9,599 bases of DNA from CAZOWW01 sp964583765 (GTDB lineage Bacteria > Actinomycetota > Actinomycetes > Actinomycetales > Kineosporiaceae). The translations under genes and the position numbers were made by a program. The notes beneath the pieces were generated by a model. That model was not told the DNA's origin, searched no databases, and saw nothing but the letters and a program-made list of their open reading frames with translations. Below, in pieces: positions 1-6,379 of the stretch. Location of the stretch: contig CAZOWW010000169.1 in assembly GCA_964583765.1 (NCBI GenBank), forward strand, positions 1 through 9,599. The letters are read 5' to 3'. The first letter of the stretch is position 1. Every line of letters starts with the position of its first letter.

Positions 1-18
1 TGGCGGGGGTCGGCACCT

Positions 19-906
19 TCAGTCCCAGGCCGTGGCGAGGGCGCGGAGCTGGTCGGCGTACTCGATGCGGTGCTGCCACGACGGTGGCCAGGCCGCCATG
101 CCGTGATGGGCGCCGAGGAAGGCACCGGCCAGGGCCTCCTCGGCGACCCACCCTGCCCCGGTGATCGAACACGCGTCGTCGCCGTCGTCCGGAAGAGTCA
201 GCGCGAGGTCGAGTCGATCCAGGGCCTGCGCGCACTCGTCCCATCCCCGGGAGATGTACTCCCTGGGGTCGAAGATCCCGGGTTGCTGCCACAGGGCACC
301 GAGCCACTCGTGACGGTAGACGGACCGCTGGCTCCGGCAGCGTGCGTGCAGGAGTCCGGGTAGGTCGTGCAACGCAGCACCCTCACGCAGGACGCGCACA
401 GCATGGGCGGTGAGTTCGCCGGCGGCCAACGCGGTGGGGTGCCCGTGGGTCAGACCGGCCTGGAGTTGGGCCACCCCGGCGAGGATGTCCTCGCCGTAGC
501 CGGCGATCAGGCCGACCGGAGCCACCCGCATGTTGGCACCGCACCCCTTGGACCCGGTGACCGTCGCCTGTTGCCACGGCACGCCTCGGCCCAGTTCGGC
601 GCAGGCGTGCAAGCAGGTCATGCCGGGGGCACGATTGTTGTCCGGGCTGGCGGCCCAGGCCAGGAACCGTGCCCGCAGCAGGGGTTCGAGCACCTCCGGG
701 GTGGGGACGGCGGCGTCCAGCAGTGCCCAGGCGACCGCGAGCGTCATCTGGGTGTCATCCGTGACCAGCGCCGGGTCGCCGTCCAGGTCACGGGGGCCTT
801 CGAGGCCGTACCTGTCCTGGATCTCGGCGACGGTCAGGAACTCCGTGGGCCTGCCCAGCGCATCGCCGTAGGCCAGGCCGAACAGACATCCCGACGCCTT
901 GGTCAC
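19..906 (-). CDS. ADP-ribosylglycohydrolase family protein, lacking the C-terminal metal motif
   Basis: Family members remove ADP-ribose from proteins or small molecules using a two-metal (usually Mg) centre in an all-alpha fold. From the GTG at 906 the protein has 295 residues. Recognisable blocks are GLAYGDALGRPTEF (10-23), the metal-binding TDDTQM (49-54), GCGANMRVAPVGL, THGHPTALAAGELTAHAV, a QRSVYRHEWLG segment and GWVAEEALA (252-260). The C-terminus GAHHGMAAWPPSW...RIEYADQL matches the usual family end. However, the stretch of about 25-35 residues that normally sits between GWVAEEAL and this end, carrying the second metal motif (GDSDS/T), is absent; EEALA runs directly into GAFLGAHHG. 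The GTG at 906 is chosen because GGGGAG (913-918) lies 6 nt upstream; an earlier ATG at 987 lacks such a site and adds a basic, non-family leader. The family call is secure. Activity is doubtful, and collapse during assembly is an alternative explanation. The gene is divergent from the membrane protein at 1075. Confidence 0.9.
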   Translation of the reverse strand: MTKASGCLFGLAYGDALGRPTEFLTVAEIQDRYGLEGPRDLDGDPALVTDDTQMTLAVAWALLDAAVPTPEVLEPLLRARFLAWAASPDNNRAPGMTCLHACAELGRGVPWQQATVTGSKGCGANMRVAPVGLIAGYGEDILAGVAQLQAGLTHGHPTALAAGELTAHAVRVLREGAALHDLPGLLHARCRSQRSVYRHEWLGALWQQPGIFDPREYISRGWDECAQALDRLDLALTLPDDGDDACSITGAGWVAEEALAGAFLGAHHGMAAWPPSWQHRIEYADQLRALATAWD

Positions 907-935
907 TGTTCGCTCCCCACCCCTGGTTTCCCCGA

Positions 936-941
936 ATCGTA
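936..941 (-). promoter_or_regulatory. Possible -10 element (TACGAT) for the ADP-ribosylglycohydrolase gene
   Basis: On the minus strand TACGAT fits the actinobacterial TAnnnT -10 pattern and lies 29 nt before the GTG start. No good -35 is visible at the usual distance, so this is a weak call. Confidence 0.3.
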
Positions 942-1060
942 GGGTCACAGCGCGTCGCGCGACACGACGGTGAGGTCGCGGATGCACCTCCGGCGTGACG
1001 GCCCCTACAGATCAGCGGACGGCAGGTCGATCTCTGGCCGGGGGCGATACGACGAGCGAC

Positions 1061-1065
1061 GGAGG
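1061..1065 (+). promoter_or_regulatory. Ribosome binding site deciding a TTG start
   Basis: A perfect GGAGG lies 9 nt before TTG 1075. The in-frame GTG at 1084 would be 18 nt away, and upstream ATG codons (970, 982) lack a comparable site and would add an arginine-rich leader. This favours the TTG start. Confidence 0.6.
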
Positions 1066-1074
1066 CGAACGGCC

Positions 1075-1704
1075 TTGGGCAAGGTGCTCAGCACAAGTTT
1101 CTTCATCTGCGCGGCGATCTTGTTCCTCTTCGCGTTCGCATCGCTGTCGGACAACCCGGGCATCGCCTGGACGCAGATCGCGCTCGGTGCACTCATGACG
1201 GTGGCGGGTGTCTCCCTGCGCACCGGGACGGCTGCCGCGCGGTGGTTCGGACTCGCGGCCGCTGGGACGACAACGGCGGTGGGAGCGGTGGCACTCCTGT
1301 CCCGGCACGGTTACGTGCCCGGCACCATCGTGGCCATCTTCGCGTTGTTCCGGCTCGCTGATGCGGGAGCGTACTTCGGGGCTGGGACGCCGAGTCAGCC
1401 GGCGGCGGGTCATCCTGTGCCCGGTGCACGACTGATCGGTGGGTACCCGCAGGGGCAGGTGCCGGGGTATCCGCAGGGGCAGGTGCAGGGATACCCGCAG
1501 GTCCCGGGTGGGGTGCCTCCGATGGGGTATCCGCCGGGGCAAGTGCCTGGCTATCCGCCGGGGCCCGCGCAGGGATACCCGCAGGTCCCGGGTGGGGTGC
1601 CTCCGATGGGCTATCCGCAGGCGCCCGCGCAACCGGCTGCTGAACCACCGGTGCCCGGCACGCCCGAGCAGCCCCCCGCACCCAGGGGCGGCGGAGCCGG
1701 GTGA
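1075..1704 (+). CDS. Small integral membrane protein with Pro/Gly/Tyr/Gln-rich repeat tail
   Basis: I do not recognise a named family. With the TTG start the protein has 209 residues. The first half has four hydrophobic segments, at about 6-24, 30-48, 56-76 and 80-102, separated by short loops. It therefore looks like a four-helix membrane protein with both termini on the same side. From about residue 104 the chain is low-complexity and rich in G, Y, P, Q and V, built from units such as GYPQGQVP and GYPQVPGGVPPMGYP; a 28-residue block is repeated (42 of 84 bp identical in DNA). Such tails are common on actinobacterial membrane proteins with a cytosolic, disordered Pro-rich extension, and may bind partners or condense; that is inference. 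The last residues (TPEQPPAPRGGGAG) carry no domain. No operon partner is evident: the upstream gene is divergent, and the downstream acetyltransferase has its own likely promoter 143 bp away. Confidence 0.75.
   Translation: MGKVLSTSFFICAAILFLFAFASLSDNPGIAWTQIALGALMTVAGVSLRTGTAAARWFGLAAAGTTTAVGAVALLSRHGYVPGTIVAIFALFRLADAGAYFGAGTPSQPAAGHPVPGARLIGGYPQGQVPGYPQGQVQGYPQVPGGVPPMGYPPGQVPGYPPGPAQGYPQVPGGVPPMGYPQAPAQPAAEPPVPGTPEQPPAPRGGGAG
1485..1610 (+). repeat. 42-bp direct repeat, 84-bp period, inside the Pro-rich tail
   Basis: The 42 bases at 1485-1526 recur without change at 1569-1610. They encode the GYPQVPGGVPPMG part of the tail. The 84-bp offset keeps frame (28 residues). Identity at synonymous positions suggests a recent internal duplication; the DNA between the copies carries related but diverged units. 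Confidence 0.9.
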
Positions 1705-1836
1705 CGGCGCTGGCTCGACCCGCGACCGGGGCAGCCAGGGGACTTCGCCATCGATGATCGGTGGTCTGCGTGACGAGCGATCGGTGGTCCGCGCCGCAGG
1801 TGATCGGGGCGACCGTGCGTCGGGGGAGCCGCTGGT

Positions 1837-1842
1837 TAGGGT
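1837..1842 (+). promoter_or_regulatory. -10 element (TAGGGT) for a probable leaderless ypeA transcript
   Basis: TAGGGT fits TAnnnT and ends 6 nt before ATG 1849, the spacing expected if transcription starts at or next to the A of the ATG. There is no GGAGG-like site close to the start, which agrees with leaderless translation, common in actinobacteria. No convincing -35 was found. Confidence 0.5.
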
Positions 1843-1848
1843 GACCGG

Positions 1849-2319
1849 ATGAACCAGGTGGAGATCTCGCCCGTCCGGGACGCCGAGGTCGAGGCCGTCG
1901 TGGCGCTGTGGCGGCGCACCGGGCTCGTCCGACCGTGGAACGACCCGCATCGTGACCTGGAACTGGCCCGACGGCATTCCTCCTCCGAGGTGCTGGTCGC
2001 CCGGAGGGAGGACGAGGTGCTGGGTGTCGTCCTGGTGGGCCTGGACGGACACCGGGGCTGGATCTACTACCTCGCGGTCGACCCCGACCAGCAGCGGCGC
2101 GGGCTCGGAAGGACCCTGGTCACGGAGGCCGAGACGTGGCTGGTCGACCGGGGAGCACCGAAGGTTCAGCTCATGGTGCGGAGCGAGAACACGCTCGTCG
2201 TCGACTTCTACCGTGCCCTGGGCTACCAGGCGCAGGACTGCCTGGTGCTCGGCCGGCGGCTGGACGGCCGGGAAGCCCCTGGCGCGACCCCCGACCCTGC
2301 AGTCAGTGGACCGCACTGA
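1849..2319 (+). CDS. ypeA: GNAT family N-acetyltransferase, YpeA type
   Basis: The 156-residue protein is predicted to transfer an acetyl group from acetyl-CoA to an amine; the natural substrate of YpeA-type enzymes is not known to me. The family pattern is clear: ALWRRTGLVRPWNDPHRDLE (19-38) resembles the start of E. coli YpeA. DGHRGWIYYLAVDPDQQRRGLGRTL (66-90) contains beta-4 and the acetyl-CoA pyrophosphate loop QxxGxG (QRRGLG). VDFYRALGYQ (118-127) is the usual C-terminal GNAT motif. The core ends near LGRRL (134-138); the last 18 residues (DGREAPGATPDPAVSGPH) are an extra low-complexity tail. The 3' end overlaps the convergent esterase gene by 17 bp. The ATG start is supported by family alignment at the very N-terminus and the adjacent -10. 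The family is sure, the function in the cell open. Confidence 0.9.
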   Translation: MNQVEISPVRDAEVEAVVALWRRTGLVRPWNDPHRDLELARRHSSSEVLVARREDEVLGVVLVGLDGHRGWIYYLAVDPDQQRRGLGRTLVTEAETWLVDRGAPKVQLMVRSENTLVVDFYRALGYQAQDCLVLGRRLDGREAPGATPDPAVSGPH

Positions 2320-3592
2320 CGGCCGAACCGGCTGAAGTCCTCCGCACCAGGCCAGGTGGGGTCCTCGCCGCCGAACCGGCTGAGGTCGTGGGTGCTGAGC
2401 CCGGCGGGGTCGTCGCCCCCGGTCCGGCCAGGACGGTGCCCGAAGAGTGCACCGGGGCGAAACCGGGGATGTCGGTGCCGAGCCAGTGGATCACCTGGGG
2501 GAGCTCACCCTGCCACAGGCTCACGCGGTGACCGGCGTGCTTGAGGATGAGCGCGTCGATGGCGATCGGCACCTGGGCGGCCGCGAGGATCCGCGAGGTC
2601 GAAGGGTACGAGAGCCGGTCGGAGTGCGAGGTCTCCACCCACAGGGCCACCGGGGGCGGTGAACTGCGGACCAGCGAGATCAGGTCGTAGCGCCGGGCGA
2701 GAGCGCTGTTCGCCGCGAAGGGGTGGTAGCTCCAGCTGAACTGCGGGGTGAAGTACCCACCCATGACGACGGCGGCGGAGTAGCGGTCGGGGTGCAGCAT
2801 GGTGATCATCGCAGAGCACCAGCCACCGGCCGAGAAGCCGATCGTCGCCCAGGAGGCACGGTCGGGGGCGGCGCGGAAGGTGCGCAGCACCCAGGCCGGG
2901 ACGTCCCTGCTCAGCCACGTCTCCACCTGCGGGCGCCCCACGGGGCCGTTGACGCACTCGGTGTCCACCCCGGCGGGGAACTCGACCTCGGGGGAGACCA
3001 CGATTGTCTCTCCGATGATTCCCCGGGCGGCTGCGGCGTCGAGCGTGCCCCTGATGTTCATCGAGTCCACCCACTGGTACGGCCCTCCCGGGTAGCCGGG
3101 GAAGGTCTCCAGCACGGGAAAGCGCCGGGTGCGGGCCGCCGGGGAGAAGTAGTCCCGGGGAAGGTCCACGAGCACCGTGCCGGTGAGTCCGCTGTAGCGG
3201 CCGGTGAGCGTGAAGCGGAGCAGGCGCGAATCCCTGCCCTGGAACGTGTCCGCGGGCAGGGCGAGCCCGGGGACGCCCGCGGGTTCGCTTCCGACGTGGG
3301 TGAGCGCCGCCGCGGCCGCCGTCCCTCCGCCGTGACGACTCGTGCTGGGCTGGGCACCGCCGAACGCACCGGAGAGGTCGGTCCAGTCGGCGTAGAAGCC
3401 GTACTGGTCGTTGAGCGAGACGGCCGCGGTGAGGAGCACCAGGACATTGACGCCGAGCACCATGCCGGCCCGGGCGAGGGCCGGTCGGGCTCCGGACCCG
3501 GCGAACTTCGGGACGAACACCACGGTCGCGGCGAATGCGCCGAGCGCCGTCAGGACGAGCAACATGAGGAAGGCTGTGCCGGTCAGGGACAT
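2303..3592 (-). CDS. Membrane-anchored alpha/beta-hydrolase esterase (PF00756/Ag85-like fold)
   Basis: The 429-residue protein starts at ATG 3592, where AAGGAGGG lies just upstream; an in-frame ATG at 3646 has no such site. It has two hydrophobic N-terminal helices (about 5-27 and 37-59), a linker, then an esterase domain (about 115-375). The nucleophile is probably Ser254 in GFSAGG (GxSxG), the catalytic His is in HAGHRVSLW (His352 or His355), and an acid candidate lies in VETSHSD (Glu320 or Asp325). Residues from about 382 form an Ala/Gly/Thr/Pro tail with a 16-residue repeat. The fold is that of putative esterase and mycolyltransferase (antigen 85) families. With two anchors, the catalytic domain most likely faces outside and acts on an envelope ester (lipid, aminoacyl-lipid or polysaccharide acyl group); the substrate is inference. 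It is divergent from the GDPD-like gene and overlaps ypeA at its 3' end. Confidence 0.85.
   Translation of the reverse strand: MSLTGTAFLMLLVLTALGAFAATVVFVPKFAGSGARPALARAGMVLGVNVLVLLTAAVSLNDQYGFYADWTDLSGAFGGAQPSTSRHGGGTAAAAALTHVGSEPAGVPGLALPADTFQGRDSRLLRFTLTGRYSGLTGTVLVDLPRDYFSPAARTRRFPVLETFPGYPGGPYQWVDSMNIRGTLDAAAARGIIGETIVVSPEVEFPAGVDTECVNGPVGRPQVETWLSRDVPAWVLRTFRAAPDRASWATIGFSAGGWCSAMITMLHPDRYSAAVVMGGYFTPQFSWSYHPFAANSALARRYDLISLVRSSPPPVALWVETSHSDRLSYPSTSRILAAAQVPIAIDALILKHAGHRVSLWQGELPQVIHWLGTDIPGFAPVHSSGTVLAGPGATTPPGSAPTTSAGSAARTPPGLVRRTSAGSAVSAVH
2322..2387 (-). repeat. 48-bp-period direct repeat in the esterase tail
   Basis: The 18-base unit gccgaaccggctgaRgtc occurs at 2322-2339 and 2370-2387, differing by one base. 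The period of 48 bp equals 16 residues and preserves frame, giving the tail units around TSAGSAA and TSAGSAV. The tail is thus a low-complexity duplication at the end of the gene. Confidence 0.8.
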
Positions 3593-3595
3593 CGT

Positions 3596-3603
3596 CCCTC
3601 CTT
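3596..3603 (-). promoter_or_regulatory. Strong ribosome binding site (AAGGAGGG) of the esterase gene
   Basis: On the minus strand AAGGAGGG precedes ATG 3592 with GGAGG 4 nt from the start. It decides this start over the ATG 54 nt upstream. Confidence 0.7.
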
Positions 3604-3943
3604 CCCGCGAGCGGCCCAGGAGGTCTGTGGCCGACGGAGGGGGCATCCGGTACGGGTCAGAGACCGTGCCGGGACGTTCCAGCGCTCTCTCGCGGGAACG
3701 AGCATCCCCTCCTGAGGGATGATGGAGAGGGACCCTGTCAGGCGGCTGTGGAACGCCTGCATGCTGCCTCGAGATCCGAGCGCAGTGTGCTCAGCCGGTG
3801 GGTACTCTGGCTCTGGGCGTCCCGGCGGCTCACTGCGAGTGACCGGAGACCGGCAATTGGCTGCGTTTCCGCCGGGGACGCCACCGCGAGCGACGAACGG
3901 CCGCGCTGTGGCGGTCGCTGGCGACGTCGCAGGAGGACGTCAC
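3604..3943. other. Divergent intergenic region between the esterase and GDPD-like genes
   Basis: About 360 bp separate the two start codons. It must hold promoters for both genes. I see one fair plus-strand -10 (3803-3808), a short interrupted palindrome CATCCC-N7-GGGATG (3703-3721), and a spaced inverted pair CGTTCC/GGAACG near 3675-3700. Reading frames cross the region, but none looks like a real protein and none has a good ribosome binding site. Confidence 0.5.
3803..3808 (+). promoter_or_regulatory. Possible -10 element (TACTCT) for the GDPD-like gene
   Basis: The context ggtgggTACTCTgg resembles actinobacterial sigma-70-type -10 regions. It would leave a leader of about 140 nt before GTG 3956. 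No clear -35 (TTGACN) is seen 16-18 nt upstream, so confidence is low. Confidence 0.35.
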
Positions 3944-3948
3944 GGAGG
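3944..3948 (+). promoter_or_regulatory. Ribosome binding site deciding a GTG start
   Basis: GGAGG lies 7 nt before GTG 3956. The following ATG at 3962 would be 13 nt away, and the far upstream ATG codons at 3719 and 3722 would add a leader of about 79 residues without signal-peptide character ahead of the Tat signal. Confidence 0.65.
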
Positions 3949-3955
3949 GGGCACG

Positions 3956-4861
3956 GTGGACATGCGGGACGCGCTGGAGCGGGGACTGCGTCGACCGCTC
4001 GTGTCCCGGCGAACCCTGCTGGTCGGTGGCGGTTCCGGTGCGGTGCTTGCCGCGCTGGCGGCCGTGGGCGGCCCGATGCTCCTGAACGGCTCCTCGAAAC
4101 GGCCAGGGAAACTCGTCCCGGAACTGCTGACCGCCCGGCCGTTCTACGTGGCCCACGGCGGCGGTTCGGCGGACTGGCCGGAGTTCTCGCTCTACGCCTA
4201 CCGTCAGGCGGTCGCCGAGGGCGCAGACGCCCTGGAGGTCTCTCTGGCTCGTTCCTCGGACGGCGTCTGGTTCGGTCTGCATGATCCGACCCTCGATCGG
4301 ACCTCGGGCACGTCGGGATTCGTCGCCTCGGAACACGACTGGTACGAGATCGAGAGCCTTCGGATCAGCACTCCGCGCATGCGCAGGCTCGGCCAGGAAC
4401 CGCGCCCGTACCTGCGGTTCGAGCAGCTCGTGGCGGCGTACGGTCGCACACACGCGATCTTCGTGGACCCCAAGACGGTCGATTCCGTCCACCACGCGGA
4501 ACTCCTGGACATGATGGCGGCCCTGGTGCGTCACCCGGTGGAGAGCTTCGTGGCGAAGTCCTTCTGCACGGGCCGGTCCTGGGCGCAGGCCGCCCGGGCC
4601 CGGGGCCTTCGGACGTGGGGCTACTACTACGGCGCACAGGTGCAGTCCGGCGAGACCCCGCCGCAGGAGACCCAGGACCGGTGGGATCTGCTCGGCCTGG
4701 ACGTGCAGGCGCCGGACGCGGTCTGGCAGCTGTTCCGTGGTCTGGGCAAGCCGCTGGTGGGCCATGTCGTGGCGGATCGTCCGCAGGCGGAGAGCGCCCT
4801 GGGTCACGGCGCGCAGGGTCTCATGGTCTCCGGCCTGCGTGAGGTCCTCGGCGGCGCCTGA
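3956..4861 (+). CDS. Tat-exported GDPD-family protein with atypical active site
   Basis: The 301-residue protein has a twin-arginine-type signal: SRRTLLVGG (17-25) followed by a hydrophobic Ala/Gly/Val/Leu stretch to about 43, so folded export is likely. The rest is a TIM-barrel of the glycerophosphodiester phosphodiesterase family, which hydrolyses glycerophosphodiesters to glycerol-3-phosphate and an alcohol. Family blocks are AHGGGSADWPEFSLYAY (66-82), GADALEVSLARSSDGVWFGLHDPTLDRTSG (89-118), FVDPK (169-173), TWGYYY, WDLLGLDVQ and the end block GAQGLMVSGLREVL. Both catalytic histidines seem kept (His67, His109). The usual His-Arg is His-Gly, the usual PENT is PEFS, and the metal-binding ExD is Glu94-Val-Ser96. 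It therefore belongs to a divergent subfamily that may cleave another phosphodiester or have altered metal use. It is divergent from the esterase and convergent with the flippase-like gene. Confidence 0.85.
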   Translation: MDMRDALERGLRRPLVSRRTLLVGGGSGAVLAALAAVGGPMLLNGSSKRPGKLVPELLTARPFYVAHGGGSADWPEFSLYAYRQAVAEGADALEVSLARSSDGVWFGLHDPTLDRTSGTSGFVASEHDWYEIESLRISTPRMRRLGQEPRPYLRFEQLVAAYGRTHAIFVDPKTVDSVHHAELLDMMAALVRHPVESFVAKSFCTGRSWAQAARARGLRTWGYYYGAQVQSGETPPQETQDRWDLLGLDVQAPDAVWQLFRGLGKPLVGHVVADRPQAESALGHGAQGLMVSGLREVLGGA

Positions 4862-4946
4862 CCAGGGGTTCGGCAGGTCCTGACCGGTCGCGTCAGTCGC
4901 CCGTGCGCGGCTGATCCGGTCGCGGTCGGGGTGCGCCCGCGCGAGG
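4862..4946. other. Convergent intergenic region, no clear terminator
   Basis: The 85 bp between the GDPD-like and flippase-like stop codons should terminate both transcripts. Only a short stem CTGAC-N7-GTCAG (4880-4896) and a wider GACCGG/CCGGTC pair are visible, neither with a T-run. Termination may be Rho-dependent. Confidence 0.35.
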
Positions 4947-6214
4947 TCAGAGCGCGCCCGCGCGCCGCAGGTGCCGGGCCGCGAGCAGGCCGAACGCCGC
5001 CGGCAACCAGAACGTGAGCAGGCGGTAGACGAGGACGACCTCGACCGCATGCGCCGTGGGCACGCCGCTGCTCGCGAGGACGGCGACGAGCGCCGTCTCG
5101 ACCGATCCCACTCCCGCCGGCATGGGGATGGCGCTGCCCGCCGCGGAGCCGACGAGGAACCCCACGACGAGCGCGCCGAACGGCAGGTGCGGCCGCGGGC
5201 CGGGAAGCATCTGGATCGTCGACACGAACGCCAGTGCGAGCAACACGGAGGTGGATCCGGCCGCCACGGACGCGGTGAGGACGGATCGCGGCCGCTGGGC
5301 GAGCGCCCGGATCGGGGCGGTGAAATGGCGCCGTGCCCTGGTCATCCGCTGGCCGAGTCGCGCACGCAGGACGAACGCGACGACAGCGAGGCACGCCAGC
5401 ACGAGCCAGGTCCACCAGGAGGAGAACGGGGAGAACGCCCGGGACAGCTCCGAGGTGAGNNNNNNNNNNTCTCGCCCTGGGTGCCGTCGAGGCCGAGGCG
5501 TTCCCCGCCCAGGGTGAGTGCCACGAGCACGACCAGGCTCGAGAGGGTCCCGAGCACGGCGGCCGCGACGATGACGCCGACGGCGGCGGCACTGGACAGG
5601 CCCCGGCGCACGAGGTACCGCACGTTGAGGGCCGATCCGCCGAGCCCGGCCGCAGTGAGTCGGTTCGCCGCGGCGGCAGCCAGCTGCACGAGGAACACCT
5701 CGCGCAGGGGAAGACGGCAACCGGAGGTCACGCGCATCACCAGGGCCACCGCGAGGTAGGACATGGTCGTGAGCACCAGCACCAGGAGGGACAGGTACCA
5801 GCGCAACCGCAGGGCGTCGAATTCGACGGCGTGCGCGAGGCTGTCGAAGTCGTATCCGGTGTCGGCGTCGACGGTGTAGACGCTCAACGCAACGGCGAGG
5901 ACGAGCAAGACACCGAGCGCGCACAGCACCGCCCAGAGCGGCAGGCGTCGGACGGGAACCCGGAACACGCGCCGAGCTAGGGCCGAACGCGGCGGGGCCG
6001 CGCCGGGGGGGACCTCCGGCGAGATGGCGGTGTCGGGGGAGCGCGGAATCCAGGTCTCCGGAGCGCCTGCATCCACCGCCCTGCCTGCTGGAACTCCGGT
6101 GTCGAGAGCTCCCGATTCGGCCTGCCCGGCATCAGAAGGTGCTTCCGGGCGGCGCCGGGCGAGACCTCCGATCGGGCCGGGACGCCCGAGCGAAGGACTC
6201 TGTGCTCGGGGCAC
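4947..6214 (-). CDS. Flippase-like / lysylphosphatidylglycerol synthase TM-region protein (UPF0104, PF03706), split by assembly gap
   Basis: The N-terminal 248 residues (6214 down to 5470) and the C-terminal 170 residues (5459 down to 4947) are in different frames only because the 10-N run is a placeholder. Residues 1-90 are a Pro/Ala-rich, probably cytosolic extension. Transmembrane segments start at about 91 (LPLWAVLCALGVLLVLAVAL), with others at about 138-158 and 209-235. NRLTAAGLGGSALNVRYLVRRG (184-205) is a strong family block. After the gap come further helices and the second signature AIPMPAGVGSVETALVAV. The family is related to the MprF/LPG-synthase membrane domain and AglD-type proteins, thought to translocate or help modify envelope lipids; the substrate here is unknown. 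There is no cytosolic synthase domain, so it is a stand-alone membrane unit. The GTG at 6214 has GAGG 5 nt upstream, and an in-frame stop lies 30 nt upstream of it. It is probably last in a minus-strand series after the transporter. Confidence 0.82.
5460..5469. other. Assembly gap (10 N) inside the flippase-like gene
   Basis: Ten Ns separate GTQGE (N-terminal side) from LTSELSRAF (C-terminal side). The frames on either side differ, so if the gene is intact the true gap length must be 2 modulo 3 and not 10. Confidence 0.98.
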
Positions 6215-6379
6215 GGTGTCCTCATCTCTGCCGCAGGTGTCTCACCGCGGGCAGGTGGGAGCTCGGCGGCCGCGTGGTCCTGTTCCGAGAGTCTCACAGA
6301 GGCGACCGGACGGCGCGATCCCGGGCAGCCGTTCGGGGGAGCGGGCTAGGGAGCCGACTCAACCTCGGGGTGCGCGACC
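6215..6379. other. Spacer between transporter and flippase-like genes
   Basis: The 165-bp spacer holds the second copy of the 21-bp repeat (6358-6378), a TAG in the transporter's alternative frame (6346-6348), and GAGG (6220-6223) ahead of the flippase-like GTG. No clear promoter or terminator is visible, so read-through from the transporter is possible. Confidence 0.4.

Noticed and set aside
954..963. GTCGCGCGAC palindrome between the divergent ADP-ribosylglycohydrolase and membrane protein genes
   Set aside because: A 10-bp CG-rich palindrome is expected by chance in such DNA, and no second copy or position relative to a promoter supports an operator.
1485..1610. CRISPR-like spaced repeat
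   Set aside because: Only two copies, in-frame in a protein tail with related coding units between them.
1012..2316. Long open frame on the minus strand opposite the membrane protein and ypeA
   Set aside because: It is rich in Arg/Pro/Ser/His with no domain, and lies opposite two genes with clear protein features. Long antisense frames are expected at this GC content.
2723..3715. Long plus-strand open frame opposite the esterase
   Set aside because: It is highly charged Gly/Glu/Arg-rich shadow translation, whereas the esterase frame has the GxSxG motif and membrane helices.
3703..3721. CATCCC-N7-GGGATG inverted repeat as an operator or terminator
   Set aside because: The six-bp arms occur once, with no link to a defined promoter; kept only as a note in the intergenic entry.
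3719..3955. Upstream extension of the GDPD-like protein to ATG 3719
   Set aside because: It adds about 79 residues without family or signal features ahead of a Tat signal and bypasses a good GGAGG-GTG start at 3956.
5342..6214. Flippase-like gene as two separate genes or a pseudogene
   Set aside because: The frame break coincides exactly with the run of Ns, so it is best explained by unknown gap length.
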